Of a stretch of DNA of 26,763 nucleotides, positions 1 to 9,251 are shown piece by piece; the first letter of the stretch is position 1; each line of letters opens with the position of its first letter. The stretch lies in NCBI RefSeq assembly GCF_001642475.1, contig NW_019174126.1, positions 1-26,763 on the forward strand, written 5' to 3'. Below the pieces are notes generated by a model. The model was given only the letters and a program-made list of their open reading frames with translations, was not told the DNA's origin and did no database searches. The DNA is from Fonsecaea monophora (lineage: Eukaryota; Ascomycota; Eurotiomycetes; Chaetothyriales; Herpotrichiellaceae). The position numbers and the translations under genes were made by a program.

Positions 1-838
1 ATCACCCGGTACCAAAGAACCCCCCAACCCCCCCCGCCTCCAACAACCTCACTCCTTCCCCTTCCCCTTCCTCCATTTGCTGTCTCGTGTGTCGTGTTTG
101 GAACTTCCCCACACAACCACTCCACCCATCCCCCCCCCCCATCCCACACCCTCAGCCACTGTCCTCAACATCCCTGCCTGGCCGTTTGCCTCCCCGACCC
201 TTCGAATCCATATTCCGGGCAATCTCGCCATTGAGCTCTCTGCTCTCTCACCATATCCCCTCCTACAGAGACAAGATACATACCTATCATTTGCCCGCTT
301 AGGGATCTACGACCGCGCACCGTGGGGTTGAACTAGCACATCGACAAAACGCCGAGGATGCTACGGGCACTACGGGCTAGCCGCATGATCTGCCCTGTGG
401 ATATCTATCCCCTAAGCGCAAGATTACCCGCCCAAGATGCACCAGAAACAAACTAGAAAAAACGGGCTAGGTCGTTAAGTGACAATCCATCCTGCCTTAT
501 CATCCCTTTTCCCCTAAGTACAGGTCCTGGCGAGGCTGGCATATTCCATTGCTAACAGAAACAACCTCAACCAGATCACGCAGAGTTTTCGTGCTCAGAT
601 GTCCGGTCGAGTCAATCACATGCCACACAGGGTAAACGTCAAGTTTGGTAAAAAGATCTTTTTGATTTCGTAATTGGAAATCATTCAAAAGGTGGAGTGG
701 GCGCAAAATCCCGACCGCTCAGGCTTCTATATTCTAGATATGGTCCGACTCCCCGGTTTATTACTGACCAGCTGACCCCGAAAACCCCGGTGCTGAAGCC
801 AGTATCTTTGGCCGTCTAAACTCTGTGCTGCCATGTCT
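1..838. other. Left-end non-coding stretch, no supported gene
   Basis: The first ~330 bases are very C-rich and pyrimidine-rich (several runs of 7-10 C), like a fungal promoter or 5' leader. The open frames there start at non-ATG codons and have low-complexity products, so I do not call them. Bases 500-706 on the minus strand hold a 68-codon open frame without an ATG, described under findings. No tRNA, repeat or transposon signature was seen. Confidence 0.5.
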
Positions 839-1149
839 TCATTGCACGATCTTCCTGTGGCCATCTGGCATTGATTCTAGATCGATGATTTGCTGTCTAA
901 AGTCGTCAAGGCCCGATTCTGTTGTCTTTTGAGCGTCCTCAGGCGAACCAGGAAATACCTTTGCAATACGTGCGTGTATATTGCTGGCAAGGATGTAGTC
1001 CGTTCTGCCGCTATCCCATGCAAGCTCCCCTGGATGGGCGCTCTGTACTCCTCGCTGACCGCGAAGACGCGAGCTGTCAAACGGGCTCCAGTAGGGAGCT
1101 TGGGTATAACTCGAGCCTGGACAGTATCGCAAGGATGTGGGAATAACAT
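839..1149 (-). other. Open stretch downstream of the histidine kinase, unclear coding status
   Basis: On the minus strand, just after the kinase stop, two different frames are open for ~90-100 codons. One ends at 839 and one at 877. Neither begins with a usable ATG, and less than 30 bp separate them from the kinase stop. The frame ending at 839 has a protein-like composition towards its end (an acidic, amphipathic tail), but I recognise no family. It could be a long 3' UTR of the kinase, a decayed gene or a chance open frame. The other frame continues in phase with the kinase after its TGA. Confidence 0.2.
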
Positions 1150-1176
1150 TTCTTCATTCCCAAGACCAGTATACTC

Positions 1177-4137
1177 TCAGCCGAGGAACATTTTCAATGT
1201 GTGCTCAAGCTTGGACATTGCCAGGGGCTTTGGAAGAAATGCGTCTGTACCTGCCGACATGCAAAGCGCTTGGGCATCTGGTCCGACGACAGCTGTGACC
1301 ATGATGATGGGCCGTCTAGTGCGAGAAAGGGGTCCCAGTAGTTCCTGGCTTTCCATTTCTCGAATCTTTTTCGTTGCCGTTATGCCATCCATACGCGGCA
1401 TCGATTGGTCCATCAAAACAATGTCAATGTCGTGGTCGTGCTCGACGAGCTTATCGATGGCTTCTTGTCCATCGTCTGCTACGATGACATTGTAGCCGAG
1501 CGTGTTCAACATCTTCACTCCCAGCCTCTGGTTGATTTTGTTGTCTTCCACCAACAGCACTGTCGCACCACTCAGCGTCTTGGTCTCGTGCGTCTGCCGC
1601 GAGTCTTTGTTGTCGTCTACCACATCGACAACTGGGGCAAATCTAACTGAGCGATCAATGGACGATCTACCGGTTCGGGCGGCCGAAGCTATACTCTCGA
1701 CCATGCGATGCCAGACGAACGGTCTCCTCACCGGTATGACGTGCGGCGGAGGGACAGAGCCTAACGATTCGTCAAGCAGCGTTTGCGAGTCATATGACAA
1801 GATAACTAGTTGGTGTCGAAGGTCAAGTATTCGTCCTAGCAGTTTCGGGTGGCTGATGAGAAACGTCAGGTCGGTCCAGATATACCCGAAAGAGTCCGAC
1901 ATCTCATCATCTGGTTCTACTCGGATGAGCTCAAAGTCAAAAGCTCTCCAAGCCAGTTCTAAGCCCTCCGCAAATCGTGGATTGCAGTCTTGTAGCAATA
2001 CGATCCGCCGATTGGATCCTAGAGAGTTCAAAGTGTCCGGTGTATCAGCTGAGGGATGGGTTGGAATGGTAACGGTGAAGGTACTGCCGCATTTCTCGGC
2101 TCCCACGTGATCAGCCAGGTGAGATTTGCTCTCCACAGCGATTGTTCCCTCCATTTTCTGGAGTAGCTGCCTGATAATGGCTAAACCGAGACCAGTCCCT
2201 CGCTCAGCGCCTCGAGTTTGGGCCTGCTTAAATGGTTCAAAAAGATGTGGCAGAAAGGACTCTGGAATGCCGAATCCGGAATCTCTAACAGTGATAGCCA
2301 AGTCCATGTCCTTCATTTCCACCAGCAGAAGTACGTATCCAGATTGCGTAAACTTTAGAGCGTTCGTAAGCAAGTTCATCAGAATCCTTTGTAGATAGGT
2401 CTCGTCCAGAAAAAGTGAAGAGGGGACTTGGGGGGCCACGACAATCATCAATTCAGTGCCGAACTCCTCATCCTTGTTGGGCAAGATTGACAGAATGGAC
2501 TCACACACTTTCCGGAGGTCGAGGCTCGTTGGCCGGCAGACAGCTTCTCCTTTCTCCAATCGAGACCAGTCAAGGACGTTAGCCGTGATCATCGAGAGCG
2601 ATCTCGTCGCCTGCTGTATGGCGAGCAGGAGGAGACGAGCGTCTTCGCTCAATTCTGTGCGCGATAGCAAGTCACTGTAACCTTGTAGCTGATGCAAGGG
2701 CGTCCGAATTTCATGACTGGCGCTGGCTATAAACTCGCTCCGCACGGCCGCAGCTGCTTCCGCATTTTCCTTTTGAGCTATAGCGGCCCAGAGCTTTCTT
2801 CGAGTGTGCACGATTTCAGCCAGTTTGTTCCGAGCCACCGTTGCTGAGTGCGCGAGCAGTCCGTTTGCGAGCAAGCACGTGAGAATGGCAATACTGGTAA
2901 CGGCGACGGCTAGGTCTGGAGGGTATCCACGTTCTGCAGTCGGAGTGGCGTATGTCCAGAAGGTAGTCGCCCACATCCCCGTGAAATGCATGGCGGCAAC
3001 TCCTGCTGCCGCTACCATTGAGAAAATGAGCTGCTGCAATAGATTGACCTCAATTTGGGGCATCAAGATACATCCCAAGGTGCAGACTAGCCAACTGCTC
3101 GACCCTGAGACGAGGACGATAAGTGGGTGTAGCGTAACGTGCCCTTGTGGAACCTCCAAGGCAAATATACCGACGTAATGCATGCTCGTAATGGCCAAGC
3201 TCCATATAAAGCCCTTGCAAAAGTTCCTCATAGTCGCTCCATGGTACAGCAGTTCACCGATCCCGAGGAGGACATTAGTTGTGGTGGTGGTACTCTTCGT
3301 GAATTTGAAGCTCATGAAGCCAGGAAGACCGAGGCTGCTACCGTCCGAATGATTTGTCGTAGAGGACCGCCGAGAACGCTCCCCTTCTTCCGAGCTCCTC
3401 TGGTAACTTTCAGTGTCACGAGTAGTAGAATCGTCCTCCAAAGGAGACTCATTTTGGGCAGCAAAAGCTTGTGGGTCAACTCTGAACGACTGTTGCAGAG
3501 GGTGAGGGGAGGGCGAGGATTCGATGGTGTCGTTTGTAGCAGGCGGGCCGCCAGTGAAATGATCTTCCAAAAGCCCTAGCGTCATACTGGCACTGCTGTC
3601 ATGACTGAGGGGAATGCGGTCAGCGGGCCCAACAGCATGCTCTGACACAACAGCCTGCGCATCTTCTCCTTCGCCAGAGATCCGTGTTCCTAGGAGAGCT
3701 TCTGAACTTTCATTGACACCCTGTCTTGCTGCCTCCTTTTTTCTTTCTCGTCTGAGGGCCCTCATCTTCCTCTTCTTGACAAGGCGCAGATAGCGATCAC
3801 GCATCAGGTCTGAAGCCAAGGCCAGGAAAGTGAATATGACCGCGAGGCCCGCACTCAGAACCGTCAGGGGAACATTCAAGCCGATCGGAAGCGGTAGCTC
3901 GCAGGCCAACATTGCAATGAAGTGAAGGCACCAGATGGAACAGAAGCCGAAGGTCAGACTTCCTAGTATGGTCCAAACCAAAACTCCAGAGAAGTATCGT
4001 GAAGTCCGTGCTTGACACATCATCTGAGTAGAGGTAAAGGCACCCAAGAGGGACACTGCAATAGACGCCGCAATAAGACCTCCATTCCAATGGACCTCGA
4101 GTCGGCTGAGCGCCGGCTCTTGCTGTAGCTGAACCAT
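1177..4137 (-). CDS. MHYT-domain hybrid histidine kinase
   Basis: Single-exon gene of 986 aa starting at ATG 4137. The N-terminal part is a seven-helix MHYT-type membrane sensor. Its three signature motifs read LHFI (71-74), MHYV (319-322) and MHFT (383-386), keeping the three histidines that the family is thought to use for metal/gas sensing. A long, charged Ser/Thr-rich loop (~113-290) separates the first membrane part from the rest. A histidine-kinase core follows: H-box SHEIRTP with phospho-acceptor His475, N-box around 588-597, G1 DSGFGIP (619-625) and G2 GTGLGLAI (647-654). A receiver-like region at ~710-800 has no obvious acidic pocket. The C-terminal receiver (~858-986) has E864/D865, phospho-acceptor Asp910 and Lys970. 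By family it would autophosphorylate and pass phosphate via its receiver to a Ypd1-type phosphotransfer protein. The ligand is unknown. It is transcribed away from the AIM24 gene across a 1.8-kb gap. Confidence 0.93.
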   Translation of the reverse strand: MVQLQQEPALSRLEVHWNGGLIAASIAVSLLGAFTSTQMMCQARTSRYFSGVLVWTILGSLTFGFCSIWCLHFIAMLACELPLPIGLNVPLTVLSAGLAVIFTFLALASDLMRDRYLRLVKKRKMRALRRERKKEAARQGVNESSEALLGTRISGEGEDAQAVVSEHAVGPADRIPLSHDSSASMTLGLLEDHFTGGPPATNDTIESSPSPHPLQQSFRVDPQAFAAQNESPLEDDSTTRDTESYQRSSEEGERSRRSSTTNHSDGSSLGLPGFMSFKFTKSTTTTTNVLLGIGELLYHGATMRNFCKGFIWSLAITSMHYVGIFALEVPQGHVTLHPLIVLVSGSSSWLVCTLGCILMPQIEVNLLQQLIFSMVAAAGVAAMHFTGMWATTFWTYATPTAERGYPPDLAVAVTSIAILTCLLANGLLAHSATVARNKLAEIVHTRRKLWAAIAQKENAEAAAAVRSEFIASASHEIRTPLHQLQGYSDLLSRTELSEDARLLLLAIQQATRSLSMITANVLDWSRLEKGEAVCRPTSLDLRKVCESILSILPNKDEEFGTELMIVVAPQVPSSLFLDETYLQRILMNLLTNALKFTQSGYVLLLVEMKDMDLAITVRDSGFGIPESFLPHLFEPFKQAQTRGAERGTGLGLAIIRQLLQKMEGTIAVESKSHLADHVGAEKCGSTFTVTIPTHPSADTPDTLNSLGSNRRIVLLQDCNPRFAEGLELAWRAFDFELIRVEPDDEMSDSFGYIWTDLTFLISHPKLLGRILDLRHQLVILSYDSQTLLDESLGSVPPPHVIPVRRPFVWHRMVESIASAARTGRSSIDRSVRFAPVVDVVDDNKDSRQTHETKTLSGATVLLVEDNKINQRLGVKMLNTLGYNVIVADDGQEAIDKLVEHDHDIDIVLMDQSMPRMDGITATKKIREMESQELLGPLSRTRRPIIMVTAVVGPDAQALCMSAGTDAFLPKPLAMSKLEHTLKMFLG

Positions 4138-5911
4138 GTCCTAATGTTGTCGAGGCTGCTCGAGGTGGCCGTCATAGGTTGGGCACTCTTATTCGAGCGC
4201 GCCATACACTCTTCTCTAAGCCCAACATAATGTCACCGATTCCCATGCACTCGTGTATAGTCCTGTTGACCTTTTTTTTTTGGAGACGATGTCAGGTTGA
4301 CGTGGGTGCCTTCGTATCGCGAAATACTGGAAAGGGGGAAAAGGGTGCGGATCAGTTCGAGGTCGGTTTGAGGGCGGTGATCGGCGAGAGGATTGGACCC
4401 TGAATACAGAAAGATACCCAGCCAGCTAGGCACTCCAAGGAATGGCGATAATGATAAATGTCCCGGTGTCGATGGTAGCCCGGGAAGATCGGAGCAGTGG
4501 AACAAAAGGCAGCATGGACAGGTGAGATAGATTACCCAAAGAAGGGATTCAGGGAAAAGAGCGGATGCAAAAATCATGCGAGGCGAGTATCCGGCCGAAC
4601 GCTATGGACATTTGCCGACAGCGTCACTGCACATCAAACACCTGGCGCACTGGTCGTGGGAAGCTTGTTAATAACCACAGAGACCAGATTAGGAAATGAT
4701 GGAGTGCCTTTAGTGGCCAGGAAGCCGGTTCCCGTGGAGCCTGTTTAACTAGGATGCCCTTACCAGGACTCGGTACTACGAGTACGGGACCCAATACGAG
4801 GTGCAGAGGCTGAGAGGCGCACGAGGAAGAACTCGGCTCCGTAGCTCACCCCCCTGAATACTGAACTGTGGGGTTTTAGCGTGCAAGCTTCTCCCTCTAC
4901 TCTGCTTATGTACAAGCCCTGCGAGGAGCACGAGGATGTAACCTAGCACGCCGCCCTCCCGGAACCATATATAGGGCTTAGTAGTCTGGCTGTTCATCTC
5001 GTAACACAACCAACAATAAAACATGATGCCATGCTGAATGAAGCATACTCTGACATCTATTTGCCCTAGGTCTTCACTCTTGACAGATCAGACAGGCACT
5101 CAGTCCTCTTTAACAAGTGCCCCGGACGCACAGCGCTCCCTCAACTGACACGAAGTGACTGCCTTGGCTTTCGAGTTTGTCGCACCTGACTGGTCATTTT
5201 ATTTGTGTCCATCTTGAACAGCAACATCTTTGTATTCTGGGCACATATGTTGTGATGATCATTATGGCTCGAGGTGGAAGTAATCAGCAGGAAGGGATTC
5301 GGAGACTGGGCGGGCTCAGGGAGTACGTGGTTGGGGTCTTTGGGTGCTATTGTTATTTTGGGTATCAGGCAGTGGCAGGGTACGGCGAGCAGGAGACGCT
5401 CGACAGGTAAGTGTGCCCCTCTAGAAAGAAGGTCTCCCGAGCTGCGGGGCACTCTTTAGGTGCTCTTGGTAGTCTTCCGGCTTCCAACGTCGCCAATGCC
5501 CCTCGCTCTCTAGGCGCCCAACCGTGGCCTTGTCCAACCAACCACATGGCTTCCTCTTTGCAACACCAAGATCGACCAAGCATGTCCTTCCTGGTGAGAT
5601 GGAGAAGGCGCCTGATGAATGGTCCCAAGGCAATCATGGCGGCTAACTTCTCACCTCCCGTTGTTCTACGCTGGTCGTGTTCTTTATATAAACACAATAT
5701 TGGCATCTCAGAGTTGCCACACCATCGATCAAAGGCCATCGAGCATCGAAAGAATTATCCTCCCGTTTAATTGACCTCTTTCTTAAGAGTTACTGCGCAA
5801 AGTTGAGCTTCACGTCCTGTTGTTCACTGTCCGATTCCGAGTTGTTTGCTGTGGTCTTGATTTCACTGAGCTGCTTTTGCCTCTTGTCCTTCCCCTGCGA
5901 TCATTGCAATC
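4138..5911. other. 1.77-kb divergent intergenic region (kinase / AIM24)
   Basis: This lies between the start codons of the histidine kinase (minus) and the AIM24-like gene (plus), so it should carry both promoters and leaders. It holds a T run near 4270, a TATATA at ~4967-4973, and a good TATATAAA at 5685 that fits the AIM24 gene. Open frames here are short, lack good starts and show no protein-like composition. No RNA gene was recognised. It is the largest gap in the window, so an unrecognised ncRNA or a small spliced gene cannot be excluded. Confidence 0.5.
5685..5692 (+). promoter_or_regulatory. TATA-box candidate for the AIM24-like gene
   Basis: TATATAAA lies 220 bp before the ATG at 5912, which would leave a ~190-nt 5' leader. 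It rests on motif and position alone. Confidence 0.35.
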
Positions 5912-7343
5912 ATGTCCTATCCTCCTCCTGGGTCAGGACAACCGCAAGGAGGCTATTATCCTCGTATGGTTCCTTCACCGTGCTCCGAGCCTGAAGAATA
6001 ACTAACCAGCCATCAGCACCACCGTCCAATGGCCAGCGTACGACTTCGAAAAATATCTGCTCCTTGAGTTGTTCACGAAGCTGACCTCGTTCAGCATCAT
6101 TCCCTCCTCCACCTAGCCAACAATCCCCACCTCCTAGTTTCTTCCCACCGCCTCCATCAGGGCCATCGCCGCCTGCGCAGAATGCTTCATATCCTCCCCC
6201 ACCCACTTCCCATTTAGCAGCGCAGACCCCTTCCCCTCCTCCCCTCCAGCAACCTACCGCTCAACGACCATTTAACTATGCTACTGTTCCTGCTTCGGCA
6301 CCAGCCCACAAAACCACCTTCGACCACGCCTCAATCCACAACCGGCAACCCTCGTACAATGGCCCGACGAGCTCTTTCGACGAAACTGACGAGAAGGTCA
6401 CATCCCCACGCCTGCAAAAACTTACCAAGGATATGGCAAATGTCATGAAAGCCCCTGAGGGCCCTTCGCTGGTTGGAGTACCTCAAGGAGGCCAATTCGT
6501 GGGGGTTCAAGCTACAACGCAGGACGATGTGGGGACATTCAACGGTGGCTCATACCGCATTTCGCATCGAGACTCGAATTCAATATTGACAATACAATTG
6601 GCCATGGGGTGTCCTATTACGGCAAAACCCGGAGTGATGATCGCAATGAGCCCTTCAGTCATGTTAAAAGGCAACGTCAAATTCAGCATGAAGAAGCTGT
6701 TGATTGGTGGAGAAATGGCACATTCAACATTCACGGGTCCTGGGGAGGTGTTGCTTGCGCCAAACACAATGGGCGACATCTCGATCCTGCGACTTGCAGG
6801 GAATGAAACGTGGAGCCTTGGGCGCGACTCGTTCCTCGCCTGTACCCAAGGCGTGTTGAAAGAGTATAAGAGTCAGTCAATCAGTAAAGCCATGTTCTCC
6901 GGCGAGGGTCTATTCGTCTATAAGATGTCGGGCATTGGCATACTGTGGATGTCCACTTTTGGAGCGATCTTGAGGAAAGATGTGAGTCTTAAACAACCCC
7001 CCCGGCGACCCCAACACGAGAAATCTAATTCCACCTACCCCATCTGTCCTCTCATTTTATTCAACCTCTGAGCTATCCCCTGGGAAGGTGGCATCGAATT
7101 CTAACAGCAATCAAACACTAGCTCGTGGATGGCGAAAAATACATTATCGACAACGGCCATCTTGTCGCTTGGAACTGCAAGTACGTCCTCGAGCGCGTCG
7201 CCTCCGGAGGTATCATTTCCGGAATCAGCTCGGGCGAAGGTTTGGTATGTAAGTTCACGGGGCCTGGCACGGTCTTCATGCAGACACGAAACGCCGCCGC
7301 CTTTTCGGCATTTATCAGTGGGAATGCACATCGGGAGGTATGA
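5912..7343 (+). CDS. AIM24: AIM24 / DUF124 family protein
   Basis: I model four exons: 5912-5963, 6017-6037, 6095-6981 and 7122-7343 (393 aa). Introns are 53, 57 and 140 bp with donors GTATGG, GTACGA and GTGAGT, and all phases join cleanly. Residues 1 to ~110 are low-complexity and rich in Pro, Gln and Ser (repeated PPPP blocks). The rest (~140-393) is the AIM24 beta-barrel domain, with many short Gly-rich turns, for example around LLIGGEMAHSTFTGPGEVLL and the C-terminal FTGPGTVFMQTRN. In yeast, AIM24 is a mitochondrial protein affecting inner-membrane/MICOS organisation. This copy has a Pro-rich head rather than an obvious mitochondrial presequence, so its location is uncertain, and many fungal genomes carry such cytosolic-looking members. 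Exon 2 is only 21 bp. The gene converges with eIF2 beta, with 240 bp between the stops. Confidence 0.85.
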
Positions 7344-7583
7344 AAAGGGGAAGCGATGACCATTTCTAATAATAGTAGTGATCCTACGTTGTCTTCATGA
7401 GCGTTACGCCTGTAATCTCTGTGTTGCTCCATAGTATCAAATTTCGTTTTCCATTTTCGGGCCTGCTCATGCCTATTTTCACATGGGGTCGTATCTTTTC
7501 GCCAACGCCATGCCAGTCCCTCCGTGGCGGAGACAGCTGAATCCACCTCCTCCCTCCCGAGCCGGCCTCGTAAAATTCCAGGC

Positions 7584-8756
7584 TTATCCATTGAGCCTCT
7601 TTCTCTTGCCCACTTGAGCCGTGAAACCGCTCTTGATAGCCGTGACCGACCGCCTACTGCCACATGACTTACACGTGACAAAGTACAGCCGGTTCTCGCC
7701 CTTGCTCAGCTCGGTGTTGGGGGATCGGCAGGTCTTGCAGGTCACGTATTCGACGATATACCGTCTCAGGACGTTCTCGATCTGTTTCTGTTGGAACCTG
7801 CCCTTGATGACCAGTCTCTTGGACCCGTCGACGGAGCCGCTCGTGCCGAGTTCGGCGAACAGGAATTGGGTGACGTGCTCGTCGTTTCGGTTCATCCTCT
7901 TGCAGATCTCGGCGATGTTGGCGAAGATGGTCTTCTTGTTCCCTTCCCTTAGACATTGAGGGGGTGGGATCTTGTATGATTTGCTTCCAGAGGACAGGAT
8001 GTCCGGGTTATGTTCGTTGACGAGATAGAAGAATCTCTTGAGGAGGAGCTCGTACGAGATCGGGGAGGTTGCGTCGTGAGCCCAAATTCCGGTCCCCTGA
8101 GTCATATCCCCCGATTGTTCCTGTACTGCAGCTTCTTCTTTTTCTTCGTTTGTTGCATCGGCAAGGCCGGCGCGAGCGAGTTTCTCGGCAAAGTCCTCTC
8201 CCTCGGTTTTGGGTTTGGTTGTCTTCTTTTTCTTCTTCTTCAGGATGGAGGCGTCAAAGTCGCCGTCAGCACCGGCACCAGGCGCGGCAGCCTCGCCATC
8301 CTCCTTGTCCTCTGTTTTCGTCTTGGTCGATTTCTTCTTTTTCTTGTTTAGACCTGCGAACATGTCTGTCATCTCATCGACGGCTTGGTCATCGGGCGCT
8401 GTAGATTGATGAGGTGTCAGTACTGATTTGCTCCCTGATGTCCCGGGAGCGTCCATACGTGATGAGTGTTTCTCTGCTGTGACCTTGTCCTCTGAGCCGG
8501 ACAGAGGCGCCTCTGAAATCTCGCCATTTTCATCCATGATGGTGCTGTCGCCGCTGAATGCGACCGATTTGCGAGGTTTTCGGTGAGGAATCGGTTGAGG
8601 TTGTTCCTGTAAGAGAGGAGATGATGTGTCAGTCATGTCTGAATTCTTCCTGCTTGTGGGGCGAGGTGCAGGAGGTTTCAGATTGGCCTCCCCGACTGAG
8701 GAGGCATCTGCGTGCGAGGTGGGGATTTGTGTGGCGATACGCACAACTTCAGCCAT
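7584..8756 (-). CDS. SUI3: Translation initiation factor eIF2 subunit beta
   Basis: I model three exons read leftwards: 8756-8745, 8606-8459 and 8398-7584 (324 aa). Intron 1 (8744-8607, 138 bp) has donor GTGCGT and ends CTCTCTTACAG. Intron 2 (8458-8399, 60 bp) runs from GTATGG to CTACAG with a TACTGAC branch site. Splicing restores the usual family start: MAEV, then RKPRKSVAF and MDENGE. Two Lys blocks (72-76 and 107-112) match the K-boxes that bind eIF5 and eIF2B-epsilon. The conserved core follows, with a C-terminal C4 zinc ribbon (Cys274, 277, 296 and 299). The protein is part of the eIF2 ternary complex that brings Met-tRNAi to the 40S subunit. Both introns are multiples of three and stop-free, so an unspliced 421-codon open frame also exists. 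I prefer the spliced form. The upstream in-frame extension begins at TTG, so MAEV is the first ATG. Confidence 0.95.
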   Translation of the reverse strand: MAEVVRIATQIPTSHADASSVGEANLKPPAPRPTSRKNSDMTDTSSPLLQEQPQPIPHRKPRKSVAFSGDSTIMDENGEISEAPLSGSEDKVTAEKHSSRMDAPGTSGSKSVLTPHQSTAPDDQAVDEMTDMFAGLNKKKKKSTKTKTEDKEDGEAAAPGAGADGDFDASILKKKKKKTTKPKTEGEDFAEKLARAGLADATNEEKEEAAVQEQSGDMTQGTGIWAHDATSPISYELLLKRFFYLVNEHNPDILSSGSKSYKIPPPQCLREGNKKTIFANIAEICKRMNRNDEHVTQFLFAELGTSGSVDGSKRLVIKGRFQQKQIENVLRRYIVEYVTCKTCRSPNTELSKGENRLYFVTCKSCGSRRSVTAIKSGFTAQVGKRKRLNG

Positions 8757-9251
8757 GGTTCGTGTTGCCCGAGTTTGTTGCAGATGAGAAGATATTCTGG
8801 ATGCTGATCTCTCCTTTGTCTGTTCTGTAAATTGAAACAGAAGGTTCAAGAAGATGTGTGGAATCGAATAGTGCCAGCTCGGGGATTTTTCCCACTCGAA
8901 TAATATTTAATACGAAACACGATAATGAGTCAAAACCGGGTGAAGGCTTGTAGTAGTGACGCATGACACGTGCCACACATTTCCCGTTGTCTGACAAATC
9001 TCCCCTCCCTTTGTGATGACGGCAAGTTTTGTCAGACAAAAACAACATCAAGCGGTAGTAGCCTTGCGTGCCTTGCCAACTGCAATTTGTCCATCGACTT
9101 CACTGGACTACCGTCGACGCAGGCATTCCAATTCATTGATTATCCCCGTCTTCTGGTGGACTGCTACTATGATTTCGGTCTAAGCTTCTTTTCCGAGCCC
9201 GCCTGTCCTTGGCTGAAGGCGACAAAATTCCAATCCGTACCCGCCGCCAGC
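8757..9251. promoter_or_regulatory. Shared divergent promoter, eIF2 beta / Mim2-like
   Basis: This 495-bp gap lies between two start codons pointing apart. It holds a CACGTG E-box (8967-8972) and two copies of a palindrome (8987-8997 and 9029-9039). In the Mim2 leader a five-codon upstream frame, including stop, starts at ATG 9169 (MISV then stop). Whether it is transcribed is unknown. Confidence 0.55.
8987..9039. repeat. Paired palindromic element TTGTCWGACAA
   Basis: TTGTCTGACAA at 8987-8997 and TTGTCAGACAA at 9029-9039 are each palindromic around one central base. They sit 42 bp apart centre to centre, about four helical turns. The pair together also forms a 12-bp perfect inverted repeat (8987-8998 against 9028-9039). 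Their place in a divergent promoter suggests a dimeric transcription-factor site. I do not know the factor. Confidence 0.6.

Noticed and set aside
77..331. Pro-rich plus-strand frame at the left end
   Set aside because: It starts at TTG and reflects C-rich simple sequence.
890..1495. Plus-strand 201-codon frame opposite the kinase 3' end
   Set aside because: Most of it is antisense to the conserved receiver domain. It has no ATG start and no recognisable family.
5411..5770. Plus-strand 119-codon frame upstream of AIM24
   Set aside because: It has no good start and low protein character, and it covers the TATATAAA candidate. It is better explained as promoter.
7118..7681. Minus-strand 187-codon frame between AIM24 and eIF2 beta
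   Set aside because: It overlaps the last AIM24 exon antisense and the eIF2 beta end in another frame, and its composition is not protein-like.
8757..8849. In-frame N-terminal extension of eIF2 beta
   Set aside because: It starts at TTG. The first ATG, at 8756, gives the family-typical MAEV start once intron 1 is removed.
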